A DNA stretch of 7,074 nt from contig JASHYG010000312.1 in NCBI GenBank assembly GCA_030043215.1, forward strand, positions 1 through 7,074, given 5' to 3'. Under the pieces are notes generated by a model. The model was not told the origin of the DNA. It did no database searches and worked only from the letters and a program-made list of their open reading frames with translations. The position numbers were made by a program, and so were the translations under genes. Below are positions 1 through 5,677 of this stretch, piece by piece; the stretch's first letter is position 1, and every line of letters begins with the position of its first letter. Source of the DNA: Gammaproteobacteria bacterium (GTDB taxonomy: Bacteria > Pseudomonadota > Gammaproteobacteria > Steroidobacterales > Steroidobacteraceae).

Positions 1-326
1 AGGATCTCATCTCCCTCGCTCACCACCCGGCGGATGTCATCCACCGCGGGCAGGGCGACGATCGTGTCGTCGGGACGCGCGAGGGCAATGTCCGCGACAT
101 GGAGAAATGCCGTGCGCTCGAGGCCGATGTCGACGAACGCGGCTTGCATCCCCGGCAACACGCGCGAGACGCGTCCCTTGTAGAGATTGCCGACGAGCCC
201 GCGGCGGCTCGTGCGCTCGAGCTGCAGCTCCTGCAGAGCGCCGTTCTCGAGCAGCGCGGCGCGGGTCTCGCGCGGCCCCACGTTCACGAAGATCTCGGCG
301 CCGGGGCTCGAGTCGTCGCCGCTCAT
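1..326 (-). CDS. rng: Ribonuclease G, N-terminal part (runs off the left edge)
   Basis: RNase G is an endoribonuclease of the RNase E/G family that matures the 5' end of 16S rRNA and takes part in mRNA decay in the cytoplasm. Only the first 108 codons are in the window; the catalytic DNase I-like region and the zinc link lie beyond the left edge. The visible part matches the E. coli RNase G N-terminus closely: an opening strand (EIFVNVGPRETRAALLENG), then the start of the S1 RNA-binding domain with GNLYKGRVSRVLPGMQAAF followed by VDIGLERTAFLH at about residues 48-80. The ATG at 326-324 overlaps the maf stop as ATGA, so translation is probably coupled to maf; no convincing Shine-Dalgarno sequence precedes it. 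RNase E is the main alternative, but the immediate maf neighbour and the N-terminal sequence favour RNase G. Confidence 0.95.
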   Translation of the reverse strand, partial: MSGDDSSPGAEIFVNVGPRETRAALLENGALQELQLERTSRRGLVGNLYKGRVSRVLPGMQAAFVDIGLERTAFLHVADIALARPDDTIVALPAVDDIRRVVSEGDEI

Positions 327-937
327 GTGCCGCGATCCCGATCGATCCAGCACCGCACGCCCGCCGCCCGGAGCAGCTGCGCCGTCTCGAAGAGCGGCAG
401 GCCCATCACGCCCGAGAAGCTGCCCTCGAGCGACTCCACGAAGACGGCGCCGAGTCCCTGGACCGCATAGGCTCCCGCCTTGTCGCGCGGCTCCCCCGTA
501 TCCCAGTACGCCGCGCGCTCCTCCTCGCTCATCGCCCGCAGCCGCACGGTACTCTCGCTCAACGCGGTCGCGAGGCCTTCCGACGTGGCGAGCGCCACGG
601 CAGTGAGCACCCGGTGGGCGCGCCCGCCGAGCGCGGCCAGCATCTCGAGCGCATGCGCGCGGTCGCGCGGCTTACCGTAAATCGTGTCGCCGAGCACCAC
701 CGCGGTGTCGGCTGCAAGGACGGGCCGCCGCGGATTCCGAGACCGGATGGCCTGCGCCTTGTCGCGCGCGATGCGGAGCACGTAGTCTCGCGGCGGCTCC
801 CCCTGCCGGCGCGTCTCGTCGATGTCCGCCGGCACCACCTTGTGCGCGACGCCGATCTGGGCGAGCAGCTCGCGCCGGCGCGGGGAAGCCGACGCGAGGC
901 ACAGCAGGGGCGGAACAGCGGAGGCGAAGGCGCTCAT
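323..937 (-). CDS. maf: Maf/YhdE-type nucleoside triphosphate pyrophosphatase
   Basis: This 204-residue protein belongs to the Maf family, which hydrolyses non-canonical or surplus nucleoside triphosphates to the monophosphate and pyrophosphate. The YhdE branch, which it resembles, acts on dTTP and UTP; that specificity is inferred from similarity. Visible signatures are the N-terminal nucleotide-binding motif LASASPRRRELL (residues 14-25), the conserved acidic ADTAVVLGDTIYGKP segment (76-90, Asp77), DKAGAYAVQGLG (152-163) and the C-terminal SGVMGLPLFET (175-185). The length fits the family (about 190-210). The reading frame stays open far upstream into rlmH, but the family's N-terminus begins at the ATG at 937-935. 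That start shares one base with the rlmH stop (TGATG), and the maf stop overlaps the rng start (ATGA). This places maf inside a coupled rlmH-maf-rng run. Confidence 0.96.
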   Translation of the reverse strand: MSAFASAVPPLLCLASASPRRRELLAQIGVAHKVVPADIDETRRQGEPPRDYVLRIARDKAQAIRSRNPRRPVLAADTAVVLGDTIYGKPRDRAHALEMLAALGGRAHRVLTAVALATSEGLATALSESTVRLRAMSEEERAAYWDTGEPRDKAGAYAVQGLGAVFVESLEGSFSGVMGLPLFETAQLLRAAGVRCWIDRDRGT

Positions 938-1422
938 CACTCGCGATGATACGGATGTCCCGAGAGCAAGGCATGCGCGCGGTAGAGCTGCTCGGCGAGC
1001 ACCACGCGCACGAGCGCGTGCGGCAGCGTCAGCCGCGAGAGCGACCAGCGGAAGTCGCTGCGCTCGAGCACGCGGGAGTCGAGCCCGTCGGGGCCGCCGA
1101 CGAGGAACGCGACGTCCCGCCCTTCGTGCATGCGTGCGGCGAGCCAGTTCGCGAGCTCCCGGGTGGCGAATTCGTGTCCGTGCTCGTCGAGAGCGACGAC
1201 GAGCTCGCCCTTGGCGAGCTCCGCGAGCAACCGGTCGCGCTCGACCCCCATCGCGCGGGTTGCGGACGCGGCCGTCCCGCCCCGCGCCCCGCTGCGAGGG
1301 CCTGCCGGCACCTCGCGAAGCTGCAACTTGAGAGTCCCGGTGACGCGCCGTGCATAGCCGGTGAAGACCTCGTCGACCCACGCAGGCATGCGCGTGCCGA
1401 CGGCGATCACTCGTAGCCGCAT
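937..1422 (-). CDS. rlmH: 23S rRNA (pseudouridine-1915 N3)-methyltransferase RlmH
   Basis: RlmH is a small SPOUT-class methyltransferase that uses S-adenosylmethionine to methylate N3 of pseudouridine 1915 in helix 69 of 23S rRNA, acting on assembled 70S ribosomes. The 161-residue product has the family's start (MRLRVIAVGTRMPAWV, residues 1-16), the SAM-binding loop FLVGGPDGL (106-114), the trefoil-knot segment WSLSRLTLPHALVRVVLAEQ (126-145) and the invariant C-terminal HPYHRE (156-161). E. coli RlmH has 155 residues. The ATG at 1422-1420 lies four bases after the rsfS stop, with G-rich Shine-Dalgarno-like sequence (GAGGGG) upstream. A longer frame from 1518 would only add arginine-rich sequence overlapping rsfS. 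Its neighbour rsfS also acts on the large ribosomal subunit. Confidence 0.98.
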   Translation of the reverse strand: MRLRVIAVGTRMPAWVDEVFTGYARRVTGTLKLQLREVPAGPRSGARGGTAASATRAMGVERDRLLAELAKGELVVALDEHGHEFATRELANWLAARMHEGRDVAFLVGGPDGLDSRVLERSDFRWSLSRLTLPHALVRVVLAEQLYRAHALLSGHPYHRE

Positions 1423-1426
1423 CCCC

Positions 1427-1825
1427 TCAGCGTCCCCTCGCGCGCGGCGAGGAGTGCGCGCCCGCGTGTCCCTCCGGAGCTTCCCACAGATGCTCGAGCC
1501 CGTAGAGCTCCCGGACACGCGGCAGCATGACGTGCAGGACGGTATCGTTGAGATCGACCAGGACCCATTCGCCCTCCCGCTGGCCCTCGACGCCGAGCGG
1601 CCGCACTCCCGCCGCCTTCACCCGCTCGATGACGCGCTCCGCGATGGAGCGCACGTGACGATCCGAGTTGCCCGAGGCCACGATCATGGTATCCGCGAAA
1701 TCGGCGAGGCCCCTGAGATCGAGCACCCTCACGTGGGTCGCCTTCATGTCGTCGAGGGCCGCTTCCACCAGGCTCCGCACGGAAGGCTCCGGCGGTCGCG
1801 CTCGGCGGCGGGTGGGAGGGGTCAT
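1427..1825 (-). CDS. rsfS: Ribosomal silencing factor RsfS (YbeB/Iojap family)
   Basis: RsfS binds ribosomal protein L14 (uL14) on the 50S subunit and blocks joining with 30S, lowering translation when nutrients are scarce. The 132-residue protein carries the family core: a helix SLVEAALDDMKA (residues 18-29), the strand VRVLDLRGLADFADTMIVAS (32-51), SDRHVRSIAERV (54-65), and the closing block EWVLVDLNDTVLHVMLPRVR (86-105) followed by ELYGLEHLW (106-114). A proline- and arginine-rich N-terminal tail of about 15 residues and a C-terminal tail of about 18 make it slightly longer than the E. coli protein. Start is the ATG at 1825-1823. It lies between nadD (33-bp gap) and rlmH (4-bp gap), the order usual in gammaproteobacteria apart from the lack of E. 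coli's cobC. Confidence 0.97.
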   Translation of the reverse strand: MTPPTRRRARPPEPSVRSLVEAALDDMKATHVRVLDLRGLADFADTMIVASGNSDRHVRSIAERVIERVKAAGVRPLGVEGQREGEWVLVDLNDTVLHVMLPRVRELYGLEHLWEAPEGHAGAHSSPRARGR

Positions 1826-1838
1826 GTTGATCGAATCG

Positions 1839-1845
1839 TCTCCTT
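1839..1845 (-). promoter_or_regulatory. Shine-Dalgarno sequence of rsfS, unusually distant from the start
   Basis: The minus strand reads AAGGAGA here, the strongest ribosome-binding sequence in the window. It sits in the 33-bp nadD-rsfS gap, 13 bases before the ATG at 1825, which is longer than the usual 5-9. No in-frame ATG, GTG or TTG lies closer, so the ATG is kept as the start. Confidence 0.6.
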
Positions 1846-1858
1846 CGAGGGGCGCGGC

Positions 1859-2503
1859 CTAACTGTGGGATCGAGCATAGCATCCGGTCTCGTAGATGAT
1901 CTTGCGGACGGCGTCGGGGACCAGGTAGAGCGGATCGCGTCGGGCCTCGAGCAGTTGGCGCAGCTCCGTCGAGGAGATCTCGAGCTGCGTTCCGGCATGC
2001 ACGTAGATGCGGCCGGCCCGCTCGTCCCGCAGGTCGCGAATGCTGCCGGTGCCGCGGTCGACCATCACCTCGCCGAGCGGTCCGCGGGTCGGTGCCTTCC
2101 ATCCCGGCCGGTGAGCGACCACGACGTGCGCAAGCCCGAACAGCTCGCGCCAGCGATGCCAGTTCGGCAGGCCGAGGAACGCGTCCATGCCGAGCAGCAG
2201 GCACAGGGAGCGGTCGGGATACTCGCCGCGCAGCTCCGTCAGCGTGTCGATGGAGTAGGAGACGCCGGACCGCCGCACCTCCCGGTCGTCCACCACGAAG
2301 CTCTCCTGGCCGGCGACGGCGGCCTTGACCATGGCGAGCCGTACCTCGGCGCTCGCGGAGAGCTCGGCGCGGTGCGGTGGATTGCCGGTGGGGAGGAATC
2401 GCACCTCGGCGAGGCCGAGCGCCTGCCGCAGCTCGAACGCCGTGCGCAGGTGGCCGTAGTGGATCGGATCGAAGGCGCCGCCGAACAGGCCGATCGGTTC
2501 CAT
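1859..2503 (-). CDS. nadD: Nicotinate-nucleotide adenylyltransferase
   Basis: NadD transfers AMP from ATP to nicotinate mononucleotide, giving deamido-NAD and pyrophosphate; it is normally essential for NAD synthesis. The 214-residue length is almost that of E. coli NadD (213). The nucleotidyltransferase signature GGAFDPIHYGHLR (residues 8-20) includes the two histidines of the (H/T)xGH motif (His15, His18). FLPTGNPPHR (36-45), SYSIDTLTEL (82-91), LLLGMDAFLGLPNWHRW (102-118) and the C-terminal ISSTELR (176-182) follow in the expected order. The ATG at 2503-2501 begins nine bases after the holA stop, with a modest AGGG seven bases upstream. It is co-directional with holA and rsfS, as in E. coli. 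Confidence 0.98.
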   Translation of the reverse strand: MEPIGLFGGAFDPIHYGHLRTAFELRQALGLAEVRFLPTGNPPHRAELSASAEVRLAMVKAAVAGQESFVVDDREVRRSGVSYSIDTLTELRGEYPDRSLCLLLGMDAFLGLPNWHRWRELFGLAHVVVAHRPGWKAPTRGPLGEVMVDRGTGSIRDLRDERAGRIYVHAGTQLEISSTELRQLLEARRDPLYLVPDAVRKIIYETGCYARSHS

Positions 2504-2512
2504 CGGCAGGCC

Positions 2513-3526
2513 CTATTGAATGCCGGAGGCGGCGAAGGGGAGCGCCGCGCGGCCGCAGAGATCGCAGGCGAGCAGGGACAGCTCATCCCACGCATCGCCC
2601 GCGAGCCGCCCTTTCGCCATGGCATCGGCGCGGACGGCGCGCTGGGCGAGCCGCCGGAACGACAACTGTGCGGCGCGCCGGCGCACTTCGTCGGTCGACA
2701 CCGCGGGCCGACCCGGGGGACCCCGCGGCGCATCGCCCGACCCGGTGTGGCAAGCCCATACGTCGCGCATCGCCTTGATGGCGGCCCACAGGACGAGCGG
2801 CAGCTCGATGCTCTCGGACTTGAGGCCGTCGAGAACTCGCAGCGCCCGGCCGAGCTGGCCGGCGACGAGCGCCTCCGTGAGCTCGCCGATGCCGAATCGC
2901 GCGCTGTCCGCGGCGCCCGCGAGCACCCGCTCGACGGTGACCCGCTCGCGCGGCGAGAGCAGCCTCAGCTTCTCGAGCTCCTGCTGCGCGGCGAGCAGAT
3001 TGCCCTGCGTGCGATCGGCCAGCAGCTCGAGCGCCTCGGTGTCCGCCGCGAGATCGAGCTTGCGGCAGCGCGCCTCGAGCCAGGGGACCATCCGCTCGGC
3101 TGAGATCGGCCATACCGCGAGCCAGGCGCCCCGGGCCTCGGCCGCCCGCACCCAGTCGGCGCCCTGTGCGTCGCGGTCCAGCCGTCCGGTGACGATCAGC
3201 AGCAGCGTATCCTCGCCAATCGACTGGATGATGCCCTCGAGCGCGCGACCGCCGGTCGCGCCGGGCTTGCCGCTCGGAAGCCTGAGCTCGATGATGCGCC
3301 GGGTCGCAAACAGCGACAGCGTGCCCGCCGCGGCGCGAACCGCATCCCAGTCCGCGCTGCGGTCGAGCAGATGCACCTCCCGCTCGGTGAAACCGAGCGC
3401 GCGAGCGCGTGAGCGCACGGCGTCGGCCGCTTCCCCCGCGAGCAAGGGCTCGTCTCCGGAGATGAGATAGACCGGCAGCAACTGCCGCTCGAGGTGACGC
3501 GCGAGGGAGTCGGAAGAGAGTTTCAA
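2513..3526 (-). CDS. holA: DNA polymerase III subunit delta
   Basis: HolA is the delta subunit of the clamp loader. It opens the beta sliding clamp so the gamma/tau complex can place it on primed DNA. The product has 337 residues (E. coli 343). The N-terminal PVYLISGDEPLLAGEAADAV (residues 18-37) matches the family's YLLxGxDPLLxxE block. TQGNLLAAQQELEKL (173-187) is the characteristic GNLLA motif in the middle domain, and the C-terminal collar region (about 210-337) is helical and more divergent. The likely start is TTG at 3526-3524: the residues after it align with the E. coli N-terminus and no in-frame ATG is nearby. No clear Shine-Dalgarno sequence precedes it. It heads the holA-to-rng run and, because pip diverges from it, must have its own promoter to the right. 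Confidence 0.95.
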   Translation of the reverse strand: MKLSSDSLARHLERQLLPVYLISGDEPLLAGEAADAVRSRARALGFTEREVHLLDRSADWDAVRAAAGTLSLFATRRIIELRLPSGKPGATGGRALEGIIQSIGEDTLLLIVTGRLDRDAQGADWVRAAEARGAWLAVWPISAERMVPWLEARCRKLDLAADTEALELLADRTQGNLLAAQQELEKLRLLSPRERVTVERVLAGAADSARFGIGELTEALVAGQLGRALRVLDGLKSESIELPLVLWAAIKAMRDVWACHTGSGDAPRGPPGRPAVSTDEVRRRAAQLSFRRLAQRAVRADAMAKGRLAGDAWDELSLLACDLCGRAALPFAASGIQ

Positions 3527-3546
3527 GCTGTGCCGGGGCCGTCTGG

Positions 3547-3578
3547 TTGCATGTGCCGCATGCTACCTGCGGTATATT
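3547..3578 (+). promoter_or_regulatory. Candidate promoter of pip
   Basis: A TTGCAT at 3547-3552 could serve as a -35 element and TATATT at 3573-3578 as a -10 element (five of six consensus bases). The 20-base spacer is longer than the ideal 17, so this is only a candidate. It is the one relatively A+T-rich patch in the 81-bp holA-pip intergenic region, and would put the transcript start roughly 20-25 bases before the pip ATG. The opposite strand must also hold a holA promoter, but I could not identify convincing elements for it. Confidence 0.35.
3549..3563. repeat. Inverted repeat GCATG-N5-CATGC in the holA-pip divergent region
   Basis: Two perfect 5-base arms (GCATG and CATGC) flank TGCCG. 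The repeat overlaps the candidate -35 of pip and lies before its -10, the position of a repressor or activator site. The symmetry is certain from the sequence; a regulatory role is inference, and a 5-base repeat can arise by chance. Confidence 0.45.
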
Positions 3579-3607
3579 GGGCCATCCAGCCGATTCGAGC
3601 CACCGTC

Positions 3608-4621
3608 ATGTCTGCCGTCACGCGAAACGCTGCGCAGCGGCGAGGCGGGCGCCCGCCGAGGGGCGGACCGCTGAGGCGCCTGTATCCGCCGATCGAGCCC
3701 TACTCGAGCGACTTCCTCCGCGTCTCGGACGGCCACGACATCTACTTCGAGGAGTGCGGCAACCGACAAGGTAAGCCCGCCGTCTTCCTGCATGGGGGAC
3801 CGGGCGGCGGCACGGACCCGAAGATGCGGTGCTTCTTCGATCCGCGGCGCTACCGCATCGTGCTGTACGACCAGCGCGGCTGCGGCAAGAGCCGTCCGCA
3901 CGCGAGCCTCACCGCCAACACGACCTGGCACCTGGTCGAGGACCTCGAGCGGCTGCGCGCACGCCTCGACATCGAGCGCTGGCTGGTTTTCGGCGGGTCG
4001 TGGGGATCGACCCTCGCCCTCGCTTACGCCGAGAGCCATCCGCAGCGCGTGACCGAGCTCGTCCTGCGCGGCATCTTCCTGCTCAGGCGCTCGGAGCTCG
4101 ACTGGTTCTATCAGAACCCCAGCGGGGCGGCGGCGCTCTACCCGGACCTCTGGGAGCAGTACGTCGAGCCGATACCGTCCGAGGAGCGCTCGGACCTGAT
4201 CGGCGCGTACTATCGGCGGCTCACGGGCGACGATCCGCAGGTGCTGCGCCGCGCCGCGCGGGCCTGGTCGATCTGGGAAGGCGCGACGAGCTACCTCAAG
4301 GCGAATCGCGGCTACATCGCCCGGTTCGACGAGGAGACGTACGCCGCGGCATTCGCGCGCATCGAGTGCCACTACTTCATGAACGGCGGCTTCCTGCGCC
4401 GCGACGATCAGCTGCTCGCCGATGCGCGGCGCATCCGGGACATCCCCGGCGTGATCGTGCAAGGCCGGTACGACGTGGTGTGCCCCATGCGAAGCGCGTG
4501 GGACCTGCATCGCGCCTGGCCCGAGGCGGATCTGCGCATCGTGCCCGACGCCGGGCATTCGGCGTTCGAGCGCGGCATCACGCACGAGCTGATCGCGGCG
4601 ACGGATCGATTTGCGAGATGA
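3608..4621 (+). CDS. pip: Proline iminopeptidase (peptidase family S33)
   Basis: This alpha/beta-hydrolase removes N-terminal proline from peptides, probably in the cytoplasm since no signal peptide is seen. The sequence follows Neisseria gonorrhoeae Pip throughout: IYFEECGN (residues 45-52), the oxyanion-hole motif HGGPGGG (62-68), DQRGCGKSRP (88-97), the nucleophile elbow GGSWGS with Ser131, RIECHYFMNGG (251-261; Glu253 matches a glutamate linked to substrate N-terminus recognition in related enzymes), GRYD with Asp289, and AGH with His317. Together these give a complete Ser-Asp-His triad. From the ATG at 3608 it has 337 residues, about 20 more than usual; the extra N-terminus is arginine- and glycine-rich. 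A CTG at 3671, seven bases after GAGGGG, would give a 317-residue protein aligning with the family. It is the only plus-strand gene, divergent from holA and convergent with the HExxH gene. Confidence 0.93.
   Translation: MSAVTRNAAQRRGGRPPRGGPLRRLYPPIEPYSSDFLRVSDGHDIYFEECGNRQGKPAVFLHGGPGGGTDPKMRCFFDPRRYRIVLYDQRGCGKSRPHASLTANTTWHLVEDLERLRARLDIERWLVFGGSWGSTLALAYAESHPQRVTELVLRGIFLLRRSELDWFYQNPSGAAALYPDLWEQYVEPIPSEERSDLIGAYYRRLTGDDPQVLRRAARAWSIWEGATSYLKANRGYIARFDEETYAAAFARIECHYFMNGGFLRRDDQLLADARRIRDIPGVIVQGRYDVVCPMRSAWDLHRAWPEADLRIVPDAGHSAFERGITHELIAATDRFAR
3644..3657. repeat. 14-bp perfect palindrome GGCGGGCGCCCGCC near the pip start
   Basis: The sequence is its own reverse complement. In RNA it could fold as a 5-bp GC stem with a GCGC loop, directly before the GAGGGG at 3658-3663. 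It lies in the arginine/glycine-rich N-terminal codons if pip starts at 3608, or in the leader if translation begins at the CTG at 3671. It may reflect G+C-rich composition only. Confidence 0.4.
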
Positions 4622-4629
4622 GCTCCTCG

Positions 4630-4643
4630 GGGTGGGCGCACCC
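4630..4643. terminator. Small hairpin between convergent pip and HExxH gene
   Basis: GGGTG and CACCC can pair around a GGCG loop. The hairpin falls within the 27-bp gap between the pip stop (TGA, 4619-4621) and the stop of the opposite gene (TAA, 4651-4649), where a shared bidirectional terminator would be expected. The stem is only 5 bp and neither strand has a T-tract after it, so an intrinsic terminator is doubtful. Confidence 0.25.
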
Positions 4644-4648
4644 GGCCG

Positions 4649-5182
4649 TTACCGCCGCGCCCACGTGAGCCGCTGGTCCGCGTCGAGAATGCCGGCCTGC
4701 ACCAGCCAGTCGCGCGCATCCTCCGCATCCCCGTCGAACCACGCCCGGGCGCTGCCCAGCCGGAAGCTGTAGCCCCAGGCGTCCATGTCCGCACAGAGCC
4801 TCGCGCGCCCGACGCGCGGCAGCTCGTCCGCGAGCAGGATTTGGAGGTAGCAGACCGCCGACTCCTCGAGATCGTCACCGCCGGCATCCCGGTCGAGCCC
4901 GACCCGCCGCTCGGGGCTCATGCAGATGTAGTGGCAGGCCTCGTGCAGGACGGAGTGGACGGGCGTCGCGAGGCGCGCATACAGCCGGTCGCCGCGCAAC
5001 CCCGCCTCGGAATCGCCCCAGTACGAGCCCGGGATGTCTTCCTGCGGCGCGACGAGCGCCAGGTCGAGCGCGAACCTGGAGAGCAGCACGGCGAGGGCCA
5101 TGCGATCGATCCCGGCGAGCGTGATGCAGCCGGCCGCGGTGAGTGGCGCACACTCGGCTCCGGAGAGCGTCGCGCGCTCCAT
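4649..5182 (-). CDS. Uncharacterised protein with HExxH metal-binding motif, coupled to lptE
   Basis: I cannot name this 177-residue protein, although it resembles conserved hypothetical proteins I recall from other gammaproteobacteria. Its centre holds PVHSVLHEACHYICM (residues 74-88), giving HExxH at His80-Glu81-Ala-Cys-His84, with another histidine at 76. A second acidic helix, DLEESAVCYLQILLADEL (104-121), offers Glu106 or Glu107 as a third ligand, 21-22 residues on, as in gluzincin-type zinc proteins. Other striking blocks are PGSYWGDSEAGLRGDRLYAR (51-70) and ADMDAWGYSFRLGSARAWF (131-149). There is no signal peptide or membrane segment, so it is probably cytoplasmic. The ATG at 5182-5180 directly follows the lptE TAG, with GAGG six bases upstream; an internal ATG at codon 28 is the alternative start. 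A zinc peptidase is possible, but the family could also bind metal without being a protease. Confidence 0.88.
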   Translation of the reverse strand: MERATLSGAECAPLTAAGCITLAGIDRMALAVLLSRFALDLALVAPQEDIPGSYWGDSEAGLRGDRLYARLATPVHSVLHEACHYICMSPERRVGLDRDAGGDDLEESAVCYLQILLADELPRVGRARLCADMDAWGYSFRLGSARAWFDGDAEDARDWLVQAGILDADQRLTWARR

Positions 5183-5677
5183 CTACAGCCTCGACAGCCG
5201 CCGCATCACGATATCGACCAGGTCGTGGGCGAGCGCGGCACGCAGGATCGCGTCCTCGTTGTCCTTGGCGAGGACGACGTACTCGTCGAAGGCGTAGTCG
5301 CGTGTGGCGGAGACCTCCTGGGGAGCGAGCAAGTCCTTGCCGCCCGCGGAGACCGAAAACCGCACCGTGTAGGTGATCTCGTACTCGCGCGGCAGATTGG
5401 TCGAGGAGACGGCCACCACGCGCGGCGTCACGGTATCCTGCAAGACGTGCACGACGGCGGTCGCGTGCGTGTCCTGATCAGTGACCTGCGCGCCGGCGAG
5501 GATGAGAGCCCGCTGCAGGCCCTGCACGAAGTCCGTTTGCCGATCCTTCGCCTCCACGTACGAGACGTGGAAGGCGCTCGGAAGCGGCACGCGGCCCTCC
5601 AGATGAAACCCGCAGCCCGCGAGCAGCGCGAGCGCGGCCAGAGCTGCGGGCCGGAGCGGAACGCGCCAGGCGCTCAT
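5183..5677 (-). CDS. lptE: LPS-assembly lipoprotein LptE
   Basis: LptE is the outer-membrane lipoprotein that plugs the LptD barrel and helps insert lipopolysaccharide into the outer leaflet. The 164-residue product starts with a basic then hydrophobic signal peptide ending in the lipobox LAGC (residues 19-22), so Cys22 is the predicted lipidated residue after signal peptidase II cleavage. It continues with [11 protein letters not shown] (23-33), typical of the LptE mature N-terminus, then a mixed strand and helix pattern including [12 protein letters not shown] (99-110) and a C-terminal helix ending [11 protein letters not shown] (154-164). The ATG at 5677-5675 overlaps the leuS stop as ATGA. 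leuS-lptE adjacency is conserved in gammaproteobacteria and supports the call, since LptE sequence itself is poorly conserved. Unlike E. coli, holA does not follow directly. Confidence 0.95.
   Translation of the reverse strand: MSAWRVPLRPAALAALALLAGCGFHLEGRVPLPSAFHVSYVEAKDRQTDFVQGLQRALILAGAQVTDQDTHATAVVHVLQDTVTPRVVAVSSTNLPREYEITYTVRFSVSAGGKDLLAPQEVSATRDYAFDEYVVLAKDNEDAILRAALAHDLVDIVMRRLSRL

Noticed and set aside
107..949. 280-codon arginine-rich plus-strand frame opposite rng and maf
   Set aside because: Low-complexity Arg/Ala composition, antisense to two clear genes, no motif.
938..1381. Upstream extension of the maf frame giving a 352-residue protein
   Set aside because: The extension overlaps rlmH in another frame and is arginine/alanine-rich; Maf proteins start at the position of the ATG at 937.
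1361..3103. 580-codon plus-strand open frame opposite rsfS, nadD and holA
   Set aside because: It runs antisense through three well-supported genes, is rich in Arg, Gly, Ala and His with no recognisable domain, and is explained by scarcity of stop codons in G+C-rich DNA.
3563..4585. 340-codon minus-strand open frame opposite pip
   Set aside because: pip on the plus strand has a complete catalytic triad and full family similarity; the opposite frame has no family-like sequence.
4630..4643. The convergent-gap hairpin as a strong intrinsic terminator
   Set aside because: The stem is only five pairs and no T-tract follows on either strand; kept only as a low-confidence feature.
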